Below are positions 16,726-25,108 of a DNA stretch of 64,000 nt, one piece after another. The position numbers were made by a program, and so were the translations under genes. The first letter of the stretch is position 1; the number at the start of each line of letters is the position of its first letter. This stretch comes from Streptomyces griseoloalbus (GTDB lineage: Bacteria > Actinomycetota > Actinomycetes > Streptomycetales > Streptomycetaceae): positions 270,594 through 334,593 of the forward strand of contig BMUD01000008.1 of the NCBI GenBank assembly GCA_014650015.1, read 5' to 3'. The notes under the pieces were generated by a model, which was given only the letters and a program-made list of their open reading frames with translations, did not search any database and was not told where the DNA came from.

Positions 16726-17763
16726 TTATTCAGCGGCGATCGCTTCGCGCAGGCATCCGTCGCAGACGGATTCGCCGTCCGTCGGAGCGTACGGCTTCCC
16801 GCAGCGGACGCACTCCTCCATCCCGGAGAAGGTCTCGCCGCAGTGGAAGCACAGGTCGACCGGGTTCCTCGGGGCGGCGGCAGTGAGCACCTCACGCACC
16901 AAGGCCTCGACGTCGCAGGCGGGACACCAGTAGACCGGATCCAGTTCGCCGCGGACCGCCGACCACTCGGTGCGGTCCAGGACCTCGTACGCGTATGCCG
17001 ACGCGATGTCGTCGGGCCCGCGCCGGTAGTGGCAGTACAAGCAGTAGGCGCCCTCCTTGCCCCCGACGATCAAGGCGCACTGGTCGCAGTTCCAGCACTG
17101 GACGGTACGGGACTTCACGGGGTCGAGGTCGGGGCGCAGCCGCCGCATCCGCGCCGTGACGTAGCCACGGATCTCGTCGAGCCCTTCGCGGATACGTGCC
17201 AGAGACTCAGCCGTCTCCCCGTCCGGTGGGTCGAGGCGGGGCAGCAGTTCGGAGTCCACGAAGTGGATCAGGAACTCCAACACGTCCGCGGCCTTCGCCT
17301 CGATCACGTACCGGTTGACCTTGGTGTCGTGCAGGCGGCCATAGTGCTGAAGTTGGTTGCGGAGGCTGGCCAGCTGTTTGAGGTCTTTGTCCTCCTTCGA
17401 GCTGATGGCGACACCCGCAAGGTTGACGAGGCGAGTGATCGTCTGATCCACGGTGCAGGTGGTCAGGCTGCCGTCGTCCAGCTCACCGCGCTTTGCGTCG
17501 CCAGGGTGTTTGAACACCAGGCTCCAGTGCTCCAACTCCAGCCGGTATTTCAGCAGGCACTCGACGGCGGCCTGCAGGTGTACCACGGCGTACTTCAGCT
17601 CCCGGCGGCCGACCTCCTCACCACGTAGGTGATCGACCACGCTGACCAGGTAGTCCAGACCGTTTTCGACCGGCGGGTAGTGAACCTCGGCGGCGAGGTC
17701 CTCGCCGCCCGTCGCCAGCGCCGCCTGCTCGGCCGGCGCCGCACCCTCCTTCTCGCCCGTCAT
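16726..17763 (-). CDS. HEPN-like protein with C-terminal zinc ribbons
   Basis: A 345-residue protein. The first 200 residues are all-helical and contain SLRNQLQHYGR, the R-x4-H signature (Arg135, His140) of HEPN RNase domains, usually followed, as here, by a further helix. The second half has about four Cys pairs (CWNCDQC, CLYCHYR, WCPACD, CFHCGETF, CVRCGKPY, CDGCLRE), which form two or more zinc ribbons. HEPN proteins are commonly toxins or effectors that cut RNA; here no partner nucleotidyltransferase (MNT) is encoded next to it. RNase activity is an inference. The ATG at 17763 is followed immediately by a charged, disordered N-terminus. Confidence 0.6.
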   Translation of the reverse strand: MTGEKEGAAPAEQAALATGGEDLAAEVHYPPVENGLDYLVSVVDHLRGEEVGRRELKYAVVHLQAAVECLLKYRLELEHWSLVFKHPGDAKRGELDDGSLTTCTVDQTITRLVNLAGVAISSKEDKDLKQLASLRNQLQHYGRLHDTKVNRYVIEAKAADVLEFLIHFVDSELLPRLDPPDGETAESLARIREGLDEIRGYVTARMRRLRPDLDPVKSRTVQCWNCDQCALIVGGKEGAYCLYCHYRRGPDDIASAYAYEVLDRTEWSAVRGELDPVYWCPACDVEALVREVLTAAAPRNPVDLCFHCGETFSGMEECVRCGKPYAPTDGESVCDGCLREAIAAE

Positions 17764-18032
17764 CGTGGGTGTGCTCTCCTCTCGGTTCGGCCATTCGATG
17801 TCGGGATTTCAGTCCGTCCGCGCGCCCACTGACACCCTTGGCCACACTGGCCATCGCCCCTTGGGCCCGGGTGGGCGATGGACAACGCTACTGCGACGGT
17901 GGAGGTGACTTCGACATTTTTTAGTCGCGCCTGGCATGACCGTAGTCCGCTGGGGGCCGGGCGCCGCCCCGACGGGGACGGCTTCTGCTGGGGGCACGAA
18001 GCCGCACAGCTTGGTGGGGCCTGTCAGCACCA

Positions 18033-18068
18033 GATCCCGGTGACGCCGCCCAGAGCGCCACCGGGATC
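18033..18068 (-). terminator. Hairpin terminator after the GIY-YIG-like gene
   Basis: GATCCCGGTG (18033-18042) and CACCGGGATC (18059-18068) form a perfect 10-bp stem with a 16-nt loop. It begins 9 bp beyond the stop of the leftward gene ending at 18077. The remainder of the gap to 17764 shows no gene and should contain the HEPN gene's promoter. Confidence 0.7.
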
Positions 18069-18076
18069 CACCCTTG

Positions 18077-18547
18077 TCAGCTCAGGCGACGGGCCAGCAG
18101 CCGCGGCGGCAGGTGAAACTCCACGCTGGGCTGCCGGGAGCCGTCGTACGGCGCCAGGTTGCGAGCAGCCCACCCCTCCGCTGCCCGAACAACCGACTTG
18201 GGGGAGCCGATTAGCAGTGGCAGGACCGACAGCAGCATCCACGTGGCCGATCTGGACTCGCCGTGGATCTTGTTGTTCAGGTGCTCGTTCAGGCGGACGG
18301 CTACTGCGTCACCGCGGGTGCGGGAGACGCTGCCGACGTAACGGCAGGTCCCGTGCCCATCCCACACCACATACACCGCCGCAGGCGCGACGACCCGGGC
18401 ACGGACGATGTGGGGGCTCGCGACGCAGGTGTATGCCTGGAGCTTCTCCTCGTTGACCTGTCCGTCGGCCAGTACGGTCGGTGAAAGAAGCGGCTGGAGC
18501 AACGTGGCCACGCCGAGCAGGGGGCGGCGAATGGTTCGGGGAAGCAT
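18077..18547 (-). CDS. GIY-YIG-like nuclease-domain protein
   Basis: A 156-residue protein whose core fits the GIY-YIG fold: AVYVVWDGHGTCRYVGSVSR supplies the two Tyr strands, then an Arg-and-His helix (VRLNEHL), a hydrophobic strand (WMLLSVLPLL) and an acidic residue in AAEGWAARNLAP where the metal-binding Glu is expected. The first Gly of GIY is replaced by Ala or Val. The first 30 residues are hydrophobic and may be a leader or simply a helix. It overlaps the gene upstream by ATGA, so the two are one unit. It could be a small nicking nuclease of a mobile or defence unit. The fold assignment is from visual motifs only. Confidence 0.5.
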   Translation of the reverse strand: MLPRTIRRPLLGVATLLQPLLSPTVLADGQVNEEKLQAYTCVASPHIVRARVVAPAAVYVVWDGHGTCRYVGSVSRTRGDAVAVRLNEHLNNKIHGESRSATWMLLSVLPLLIGSPKSVVRAAEGWAARNLAPYDGSRQPSVEFHLPPRLLARRLS

Positions 18548-19665
18548 CAGCCGTCCTCCCCTTCCTCGTTGCTGTGGTTCAGGACCGCTGTCATGGCGTC
18601 AGTGAGCGGCTTCAGCGGCTTCTTCGGCCCGTACTCCAGGAAACCCTTGACGCCGTCAAGGCGCTGCTTCCACTCGTCGACCGCTTCCCAGGAACCGAAC
18701 ACCCTCGATCCCAGAGGGTCCGTCTCGGAGAGTTCGGCGAGCGCGTGCGCTGCCTTGGTCGCGGCGGTCACGGCGGAGTCGAGGTTCCTCTGCTCCTTGA
18801 CGTGCGGAGGGAGAGGGAGTTCGCCGTCCTCCTTGCCGGCCGCAGCCAGCTCCTTCCGGGTCGCGACAACGGTCTCCTCGGCCAGCTTGGTGTCGGCGTA
18901 CCAGGCCAGGTCCCACTCGAAGCGGATCGACACCTGGGCACGGGCCTTGTCGATGACGGGATCGCCGTCTTCCACCGTGCGCCCGTCGATCACATCGCCC
19001 CGCGTGTGGAACGCCTTGACGGTTCGGGTGTCCGTGACGTGGGCGCAGGCGATCGAATGCAACATCTTGCGGCCGCCGAGAGTCGAGGCCAGGAGCGTGA
19101 GGAGCCGGGTGGGAGTGGCCCGGTAGGGGGTCTTGAGCGGCTCGGCCTTCACCCCCAGCTTGGAGCCGCGGTCACGGGTGATCAGCCCACGCAGGATGGC
19201 CGCGGTCCCTCCGAGAACGGTCAGCTCCGCGATGGCTGCCTCGTCACCGACTAGGGCCTTGGTGAGGATTTCGTCGAGCACCTCCATCGGATCCGATCCC
19301 TTCGTGAGCTCCCAGGGGCGCTTCCAAACCAGGTCGGTGATGGTCCCGCCGTTGTCAAAGGCGCGCAGCGCCTGGTCGATGGTGTCGCTGCGATAGGGGG
19401 AAAGGATCAACGCGCCTGTGCGCTTGCCGATCAGCTGCCGGTCGGCGCGCCGGAACCCGAATTCCTGGCGCAGCAGCTCCGTCATTTCCACCGCCCGACT
19501 TCCGGCCAGGAGAACCTGCTGGTGCACAGCCGAGGCCCACAGCCGGTGCGGAGGAAGGCCGAGGAAGGTGCGGAGGTCGTCGACTCGGGCGGTACCGGTG
19601 AGGATCTTGTACTCGTGATCGTTGACCAGACCGGTGGCCCCGGCGTTGCGGTAGACCCGTCGCAT
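18547..19665 (-). CDS. Unknown 372-residue protein coupled to the GIY-YIG-like gene
   Basis: I do not recognise this protein. It is soluble and mixed alpha/beta, with a basic N-terminal third (a segment ending RRADRQLIGKRTG, then SPYRSDTIDQALRAF), a centre with AAILRGLITRDRGSK, and an acidic, helical C-terminus. I found no Walker, nuclease or HTH motif. The start at 19665 lacks a good ribosome-binding site, and protein-like sequence in the same frame continues upstream (WLKTTKLRIQNSQG), so the gene may be 5'-truncated. Its ATGA overlap with the GIY-YIG-like gene suggests the two products act together. Confidence 0.65.
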   Translation of the reverse strand: MRRVYRNAGATGLVNDHEYKILTGTARVDDLRTFLGLPPHRLWASAVHQQVLLAGSRAVEMTELLRQEFGFRRADRQLIGKRTGALILSPYRSDTIDQALRAFDNGGTITDLVWKRPWELTKGSDPMEVLDEILTKALVGDEAAIAELTVLGGTAAILRGLITRDRGSKLGVKAEPLKTPYRATPTRLLTLLASTLGGRKMLHSIACAHVTDTRTVKAFHTRGDVIDGRTVEDGDPVIDKARAQVSIRFEWDLAWYADTKLAEETVVATRKELAAAGKEDGELPLPPHVKEQRNLDSAVTAATKAAHALAELSETDPLGSRVFGSWEAVDEWKQRLDGVKGFLEYGPKKPLKPLTDAMTAVLNHSNEEGEDG

Positions 19666-19669
19666 GCCC

Positions 19670-19984
19670 TGGGAGTTCTGTATTCTCAGCTTGGTGGTCT
19701 TCAGCCAGCTGCCTGCTGAGAGTGGAACAGAACCTGAAGCCGACCATGCTGGTGCGGCGAGTGGCGCGAATGCTTGGCCGAGCTGCGGGCTCCCAGTGCA
19801 GACGGATGCGGCCGAGGGGGAGTCCGGGAGTTCCGGCGGCGAGCCAGGTGACGTCGAGGGGGCCGTCGTGCTGGGTGGAGACGCGCCGGACGAGCGCGCC
19901 GCGCATGCCGTCAGGCATGGGGCGTACGGCGAGGTTGTGCAGCGGAAGGAGAAGCGAGGGGTGAGACCGCGACGAGATAGGAGC
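19670..19984 (-). pseudogene. Possible remnant of a small element-borne gene
   Basis: A leftward frame reads protein-like over about 60 codons (RGALVRRVSTQHDGPLDV, TWLAAGTPGLPLGRIRLHWEP) from an ATG at 19918. It then runs on into the unrelated gene at 19665 in a different frame, with no stop until 19355. I take it as the front part of a gene whose end was lost when the two regions joined. It may instead be an unrecognised real gene. Confidence 0.3.
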
Positions 19985-20007
19985 CTCCGTGGTGTTGAAG
20001 GAATTGG

Positions 20008-20220
20008 TCAGGTCCAGGCGAGGGCGTCGCGTGCCCCCACCGGGAGGTAGCCCTCTTGTCCGTCGTCGGCGATGTACGCCATTCCATCGCGGACGACGAC
20101 GTCGGCTCCCACGTAGTGGGCGAAGGGGAAGTCGGGGTTGACGGCGAGGCGGACCGGCAGGTCGGGGTCGAGTTCCTGGAGCTGGCGGAGCAGGTGGCCG
20201 ACGGTCAGGTACTGGGGCAA
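20008..20220 (-). CDS. Small acidic hypothetical protein
   Basis: A 70-residue protein starting at TTG (20220), with GGAG five bases upstream. The sequence begins with a helix (VGHLLRQLQELDPDLPVRL) and continues through strands (GADVVVRDGMAYIADD). It is of a type common in Streptomyces conjugative elements, next to DUF317 genes as here. Function unknown. Confidence 0.6.
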   Translation of the reverse strand: MPQYLTVGHLLRQLQELDPDLPVRLAVNPDFPFAHYVGADVVVRDGMAYIADDGQEGYLPVGARDALAWT

Positions 20221-20289
20221 AAGAATCTCCGAGAGCGGTGGGAGGTGACGAGGCAGCCGGCAAGAAGGGCGAAGGGGTCTGCCCGGCGG

Positions 20290-20637
20290 TCAGCGCGAGG
20301 AATGGGCGACCAGGGCGACGAGGAACCCGGCGACGGCCTCGGACGGGGTGTGGAGACCGAACTCCTGGACCCAGGGGTCGCCGTCGGCGGGCTGTGCCCG
20401 GACGTGCCAGACGATGTCGCGCTTCCACGCAGCCGGGTCTTCGGGGAGCCAGCCGACGTAGACACGGCCGTCGGGACTGGTCGCGTGGACGTTGGCCTCT
20501 TGGGTGTCGACGATCGCCCAACCCAGGGCGCCCAGGAGATCGAGCACCGGACCGGCGCAGTGGTCGGAGGAGAGCCAGTGGTGGTCGTTCGCTGCGGGGC
20601 GGACGACGGCGGGCAGGAGGGTGGCGGAGGTGCTCAC
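20290..20637 (-). CDS. DUF317 domain protein
   Basis: This 115-residue protein consists of one DUF317 domain: HHWLSSDH near the start, then LLGALGWAIVDTQEANVH, a strand with RVYVGWLPED, and a C-terminal helix ending in VAGFLVALVAHS. DUF317 proteins are restricted largely to Streptomyces and its plasmids or conjugative elements; their biochemical role is unknown. The GTG at 20637 follows a purine-rich stretch. A longer protein with the same type of domain is encoded at 21683-22633. Confidence 0.75.
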   Translation of the reverse strand: MSTSATLLPAVVRPAANDHHWLSSDHCAGPVLDLLGALGWAIVDTQEANVHATSPDGRVYVGWLPEDPAAWKRDIVWHVRAQPADGDPWVQEFGLHTPSEAVAGFLVALVAHSSR

Positions 20638-20854
20638 GGTTGGACGATTCTTTCGTTGACCTGCGGTTTTCCCGACACCCGTACGTTGGCATGCGGCATC
20701 CCGAAGTACGTAGTCGTTTCCCCAGGGATGACGTCTGCCGTGGGCGAACTCGAGGTTGCCAGCGGGTGACTGGAGGCCGGGAATGGATCGGCGGCCACGG
20801 TTGTCGTACCGGGGTTGCGGCGACGGGCCGCACGGGACCGAAGGGGGAGCAGGA

Positions 20855-21118
20855 ATGGCCGAGGCGAGCAGACACCGGGACGGTGCCGGGCTGGAGCGCA
20901 AGATCCGCGCAGCCGGGCGGCCGTGGACCGTGGGTGACATCGCGATGGTCGCCGACGGCCAGTGGGGCGTCGGGGCGCAGCCCGACCGGTGGCCGGACGA
21001 GGAACTGGTGGAGCACCGGATCGCGGAAGGCCGGCGCGTCGAGCTGACGATGGAGGAGCTGGCCCGCGCGGTGGGCCTCCGCGTCGAGGACACCCACCGC
21101 GACGAGGGCCCGCGCTGA
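20855..21118 (+). CDS. Small hypothetical protein on the opposite strand to the element operon
   Basis: An 87-residue charged protein starting at ATG 20855 behind AGGGGGAG. It is rich in Arg/Glu with a central WTVGDIAMVADGQWG and a C-terminal helical TMEELARAVGLRVEDTH, perhaps a small DNA-binding or adaptor protein. It sits divergent to the DUF317 gene and convergent to the gene ending at 21123. It may be a regulator; this is inferred only from orientation. Confidence 0.5.
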   Translation: MAEASRHRDGAGLERKIRAAGRPWTVGDIAMVADGQWGVGAQPDRWPDEELVEHRIAEGRRVELTMEELARAVGLRVEDTHRDEGPR

Positions 21119-21122
21119 CCGT

Positions 21123-21611
21123 TCAGCGACGTGGCCCCGTGGTGGGCAGCGGTGGCCCGACGACGGCCGACGGAGACGACGGTTCGGGTACGCGGCCCGA
21201 GGCGTGCGGTGCCTGCCCGGAGCGGGCGACAGCGGCCTGGGCCAGCCGGACCGCCGGGGCCTCGGCCACGGGCACGGCGGCCTCACGAGCCTCGACCACA
21301 CGCCTGATCGCCTGTAGGTACGCACGGCTCTCCGCGTGGGCGACGCGGAGGCTGGCCGCCGATTCGGTGATCCGGTCCAGCTCGTAGAAGTCCGGCACGT
21401 ACCCGCGTCGGGTCAGAGCGTGCAGACGGTCCTGGTGGGCGGTCACCGCGTTGTCGGTGATGGCCAGGGCCGTACGGATGTGCATGGCCGAGCGCAGGAG
21501 CGGGTCCTCGCTGGGGCGGCGGACTGCGAGGACCTCCAGAGCTTCGATGGGCCGGCCCCAGGCTTCCTCGATCATGGTCGTCGCCTGGTCGAGCATGGTG
21601 GTGGTGGGCAT
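21123..21611 (-). CDS. Hypothetical helical protein of the conjugative element
   Basis: A 162-residue protein that is almost entirely alpha-helical for its first 110 residues (MLDQATTMIEEAWGRPIEAL, ITESAASLRVAHAESRAYL), followed by a Pro/Ser-rich disordered tail. No catalytic motif or membrane segment is seen. It is transcribed in the same direction as the DUF317 and HxlR genes. Several neighbours share the same design of compact domain plus a disordered tail. Confidence 0.6.
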   Translation of the reverse strand: MPTTTMLDQATTMIEEAWGRPIEALEVLAVRRPSEDPLLRSAMHIRTALAITDNAVTAHQDRLHALTRRGYVPDFYELDRITESAASLRVAHAESRAYLQAIRRVVEAREAAVPVAEAPAVRLAQAAVARSGQAPHASGRVPEPSSPSAVVGPPLPTTGPRR

Positions 21612-21682
21612 GACGGAACTCCCGTTGTGCAGGGACGGTTTCGGGTGGTGCGGTATCCCGGAGAGGCCCGGGGCGGCCGGAG

Positions 21683-22633
21683 TCAGCGGCCGTGCCGTGA
21701 CGCCGAGGGACCGGTCGGCAGCCGGACGGTGGTTGTGGGCGTGAGGCTGCCCGAGCGGTTCTGCACCGCACCCGCGGAGCGGCTCCGGGCGGCCATCACC
21801 CGGAGATCGGCTGCCGTGCGCGGAGCCCGCGTGGCACGGTGGACGGCCTGGGTGACCGCCGTACGGCGTACGTCCAGCGGGGTCGGAGCGCGGGAGACCT
21901 GAGCATTGGCGGTCGGCATGACCGAGGCCACCGGGGTCATCGTGACCAGGTGCTGCATCCGCTGGTCGATTTGGTGCCGTTCACGGATCACCGGGGCCGA
22001 CTCCGCCATCACGGCCGCTGTCGCGGCGATCAGGTGGGACGGGGTGCGAGCGGTGAACACGGCCTTCGCCCGAGTGCCCCACCCCGGTGGACCAGCCCAC
22101 AGGGTGACGGTCTCGTCGTCTGGGCCGTGGTCGCGCCTGTCGATAACGGCGCCGGCCTGGCCGTCGGGGGCGACGATCTCGATCGTGCCGGGCGAGTCGG
22201 GGACGCCGCGCGTCCAGCCGGCATCCGTCAGTGGCCGGACGGCGTCAGTCCAGTAGACCGAAGGGTGCGCCAGGAAGCGTCCGTTGCTCTCGTAGGCGTC
22301 GGCCTCGGCGTAGTCGTGGGCGAGCGCGGTGGTGAGGCCGGCGACGATCTCGGCCGGGGTGACGTGGTTGAAGGTGGCGGTCCAGCGGGTGGCGGAGGCG
22401 GCCTCGGTAGCCGCGCTGATCTTCCACAGCTCGAAGTCGTCGCCGAACCAGCCGATCCTGATCCGCTGGTCGGGCGAGGTGACGAGGAGCTGACAGGGCC
22501 CCTCGTCGAGGTAGTGGTGTGGCCAGTGGGCGACGGGGGCGAAGCCGGCCTCGCCGGTCCCGTTGAAGCCGGCCAGATACATGGGGCTGACCAGCACCTC
22601 TTGGTACCGGTTCGGGTCATCAGGGGCGTGCAT
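21683..22633 (-). CDS. DUF317 domain protein, two-domain form
   Basis: A 316-residue protein with two DUF317-like units: the first has HWPHHYLDEG, then LLVTSPDQRIRIGWFGDDFELW; the second has VRPLTDAGWTRG, then EIVAPDGQAGAVIDR. A basic, disordered tail follows (TAVTQAVHRATRAPR). The ATG at 22633 has GGAG in place. The family is known from Streptomyces mobile elements without assigned activity. It lies downstream of the double HxlR gene in the element operon. Confidence 0.75.
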   Translation of the reverse strand: MHAPDDPNRYQEVLVSPMYLAGFNGTGEAGFAPVAHWPHHYLDEGPCQLLVTSPDQRIRIGWFGDDFELWKISAATEAASATRWTATFNHVTPAEIVAGLTTALAHDYAEADAYESNGRFLAHPSVYWTDAVRPLTDAGWTRGVPDSPGTIEIVAPDGQAGAVIDRRDHGPDDETVTLWAGPPGWGTRAKAVFTARTPSHLIAATAAVMAESAPVIRERHQIDQRMQHLVTMTPVASVMPTANAQVSRAPTPLDVRRTAVTQAVHRATRAPRTAADLRVMAARSRSAGAVQNRSGSLTPTTTVRLPTGPSASRHGR

Positions 22634-22746
22634 GGTCGAGGCTCCGGAAGTGAAGGAGGGGAACACGCCCGCGTGCGCGGCAGGACGAGCGGCTGAGCGC
22701 ACATGGACGCCGTGGCAGTGACGAGTGGTTTCTGGTTCTCACGACG

Positions 22747-23592
22747 TCACCGACTCCGGCCCGGTGCCGGCTGGGCGGTCAGGGCCGCCAACACCCGCGG
22801 CTGGGGCGCGTGGCTGAACATGACGTTCGGCGCGGCGGCGCTCCGCCGCAGGGCCGCCGCGGTCCGGGCACTGTCCGTCCCCGCCCCCAGCGGGACGCTG
22901 GTGCGGGTGCGCGTGGCCGTCGCTGCCGGACGTGGGACCGACGCGGCCCTCCGCAGGGCGACGGGCTCGCTCCAGTGCTCGACACTTGCGTAGACGGCCC
23001 CCAGCGCCTGGCCAGCATCGGCCAGCACGTAGGGGTCACCGTGTCGAGGGCCCGTCCGGGCGACCAGGCCGTCGGCCTGAAGCCGGAGGAGCCGCTGCCG
23101 CGCGAGGCCATTGTCCAGACCGGCCTTCTCGACGATGTGCACGAACCGCATCGGGCCGCCGCCCGAGTCGAGGACCTGGATCACGGCGGTCGAGTGCCGA
23201 GGACGCAGCCGGCGCAGGGCGTCCTCGACACGTTCGGCTTCGGCCATCCGGCCTTGCGGCAGGTGGGCGCGGGACCAGTCCGACACCGTGCGCAGTACGG
23301 GAGCCAGAGACGTGCCGAGCGCGCTGAGCTGATACGGCGCTCCGCGACGGTCGTCGTCTCGCGTCACCAGTCCGTCAGCGTGCATCGTGGCCAGCCGCTT
23401 GCCGACGAACTGCTCGCTGAGGAAGGGGAACTGGGCGGCGACGTCGCGCACGCGCATGGGACGGTTCTCCTGGGCCAGGGTCATCGCTGACCAGGTGGTC
23501 CACTTCGGTCCGATCCGGGCAAGCGCATCCTCGACGCGCTGAGCGTCGATCGCAGCGATGGAGAAGGTGGGGGGCTGTGCGGGGGCGGGCAT
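22747..23592 (-). CDS. Tandem HxlR-type winged-helix regulator
   Basis: This 281-residue protein contains two successive HxlR-like winged-helix domains. The first (about 15-100) has RIGPKWTTWSAMTL and RLATMHADGLVTRDDD; the second (about 115-205) has LRPRHSTAVIQVL and RLLRLQADGLVARTG. Each ends in a wing and a helix with xxW (TVSDWSRAH, SVEHWSEP). A disordered basic tail completes it. Two HTHs in one chain could bind a double operator, presumably to control the element's genes. Normal HxlR proteins have one domain and dimerise. Confidence 0.75.
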   Translation of the reverse strand: MPAPAQPPTFSIAAIDAQRVEDALARIGPKWTTWSAMTLAQENRPMRVRDVAAQFPFLSEQFVGKRLATMHADGLVTRDDDRRGAPYQLSALGTSLAPVLRTVSDWSRAHLPQGRMAEAERVEDALRRLRPRHSTAVIQVLDSGGGPMRFVHIVEKAGLDNGLARQRLLRLQADGLVARTGPRHGDPYVLADAGQALGAVYASVEHWSEPVALRRAASVPRPAATATRTRTSVPLGAGTDSARTAAALRRSAAAPNVMFSHAPQPRVLAALTAQPAPGRSR

Positions 23593-23615
23593 AGTGGCGT
23601 CCTGTCGGGGTGGGG

Positions 23616-24443
23616 TCAGCGGGAGCGGGAGGACGTGGGGGGCGTCCTGGCGACGGGTGCGACGGCTGAGCGAGCAAGGGCGCCGGAGCTGGCCGGGGTG
23701 GTGCTGCGGCCGAGGGCGGCGGACACACGGGTCGTCGTCGCGCGAGCGTCACGCAGGGCGGCTTCGCCCTGCGGTGTGAGCGAGAGGAGCTGGCCGGGCC
23801 GGTACAGGTTCTCGCTGGTGTCCTGGTGCAACAGCCCCTCGGAGACCAGTCGTTGCACGGTCTCTGACCAGATCGCCGGGGCCTGTCGCTGGGTCTTCTC
23901 CCGCGAGACGTACGCGTCCTCGCCGATCGCGGTCCGGCGGAACCGGACGTCGCCGGCCTCAACGGCTTCGAGAGCCACGAGTCGGCGCTCCCTCGCGACG
24001 ACCCAGTCGTCATCCCGGTCGGAAGTCGTCCTCTGGGCTGGCCCTGGGCCCTTGTTCGTCGAGCGTTGAGCCGAATCCGGCGCGGGTAGAAGACGCCGGT
24101 AGGTGGAGATGGACGCGAGGAGCTGGCCGTAGGCCCGGTCCTGCTGCGCGAGAAGGTCTCCGAGTCCGGGGACCGCGGTCCGCAGCAGCGCGTACGACAC
24201 CCGCGCACCGTCGAGTTCACCGCGACCGACGGGTTCGAGTAGCCGGAGAGCGTCCTTGGCCGCGTGCGTCACCCGGCTGTGCAGTTCGTCCAACTCGTAC
24301 GCAGCGCCGATCACCTGCGTCACAGCCCGGTACAGCGGATCACCGAGGCGGTACGTGGTGTTGAGTGTGCTGACGTCGGTGACGCCGAGCGTCTCGGCGA
24401 CGAGGTGGGCTCCGGGGTGCGTGGTCGCGTCGTACGGGTTCAC
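23616..24443 (-). CDS. Hypothetical protein with a C-terminal winged-helix-like region
   Basis: A 275-residue protein. The N-terminal 110 residues are helical (ELDELHSRVTHAAKDALRLL). After a linker, AIWSETVQRLVSEGLLHQDT followed by GQLLSLTPQGEAALRDA resembles a PadR/MarR-like winged helix of the kind used in the neighbouring HxlR protein. The GTG at 24443 overlaps the upstream stop (GTGA). It is probably DNA-binding, which is an inference; its partners may be the co-translated genes upstream. Confidence 0.6.
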   Translation of the reverse strand: MNPYDATTHPGAHLVAETLGVTDVSTLNTTYRLGDPLYRAVTQVIGAAYELDELHSRVTHAAKDALRLLEPVGRGELDGARVSYALLRTAVPGLGDLLAQQDRAYGQLLASISTYRRLLPAPDSAQRSTNKGPGPAQRTTSDRDDDWVVARERRLVALEAVEAGDVRFRRTAIGEDAYVSREKTQRQAPAIWSETVQRLVSEGLLHQDTSENLYRPGQLLSLTPQGEAALRDARATTTRVSAALGRSTTPASSGALARSAVAPVARTPPTSSRSR

Positions 24444-25108
24444 TCCGCCGCCTCCATCCGGGCGAGCAAAGAGCGGACCAGCGTGGGGAGGCCCTTGGGC
24501 CCGTCGCCGAGCCAGATCTGGTCGCCTGCCTCGTCGAGCACGTACGCGGCGTCTTCGAGCAGGCCACTGGAGATCTCCATGCAGGCGTCGGTGATCCGGG
24601 AAGCGGCGAGCAGCGACTGGGAGAGGACCTCGACGTAGTCGTCCGGCGCGAGACCGGCGGCCTCGGCCGCGGTGCGGATCGCCTGCAGCTCCAGTGCGCT
24701 GAATGCGAAGTCGAACTCGTCGTCCCGCTCGGTGTCGCCGGACGTGGCGACGGCCGGGTTGCTGGGCTCCGTGGGGATGCCTACGCGGGTGCAGATCTCG
24801 TCGACCGAGGCGGTCAGCTCGGCGAGGGACTCGGTGAGCCACCCCAGCGCGGAGGCGTAGGAGGCCAGGGCGAACAGGCCCGCCGGCGTGGCGGGGCGCG
24901 GCTCGGCAGCCACGAACTCTTCGAGTCGGTCGTTCAGCTCGCCGACCACCCGGGGCCCGGCGGCCAGCGCGCCCAGCACGGGGTGCAGGTAGGAGCGGGT
25001 GGCGGCCGTCGGGTACTCGGCGGTGAGGATGACGGAGACGCTCTGCGCGGCATCGGTGAGGAGGTCCGCCAGCTCTGTACGGGGCAGCGGGGCGCGGTCG
25101 GTGGTCAT
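24440..25108 (-). CDS. Hypothetical helical protein of the conjugative element
   Basis: A 222-residue, acidic, mostly helical protein (LADLLTDAAQSVSVILTAEY, ALELQAIRTAAEAAGLAPDD). It has no transmembrane segment or known motif. It overlaps both neighbours by four bases and so belongs to a tightly coupled set (26965 down to 23616). Proteins like this recur at the same place in actinobacterial conjugative elements, but no role is known. Confidence 0.6.
   Translation of the reverse strand: MTTDRAPLPRTELADLLTDAAQSVSVILTAEYPTAATRSYLHPVLGALAAGPRVVGELNDRLEEFVAAEPRPATPAGLFALASYASALGWLTESLAELTASVDEICTRVGIPTEPSNPAVATSGDTERDDEFDFAFSALELQAIRTAAEAAGLAPDDYVEVLSQSLLAASRITDACMEISSGLLEDAAYVLDEAGDQIWLGDGPKGLPTLVRSLLARMEAAE

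Noticed and set aside
18547-19665. DndB/DGQHR-type phosphorothioation regulator
   Set aside because: Considered because of its size and the nuclease partner, but no DGQHR motif or dnd neighbours are visible.
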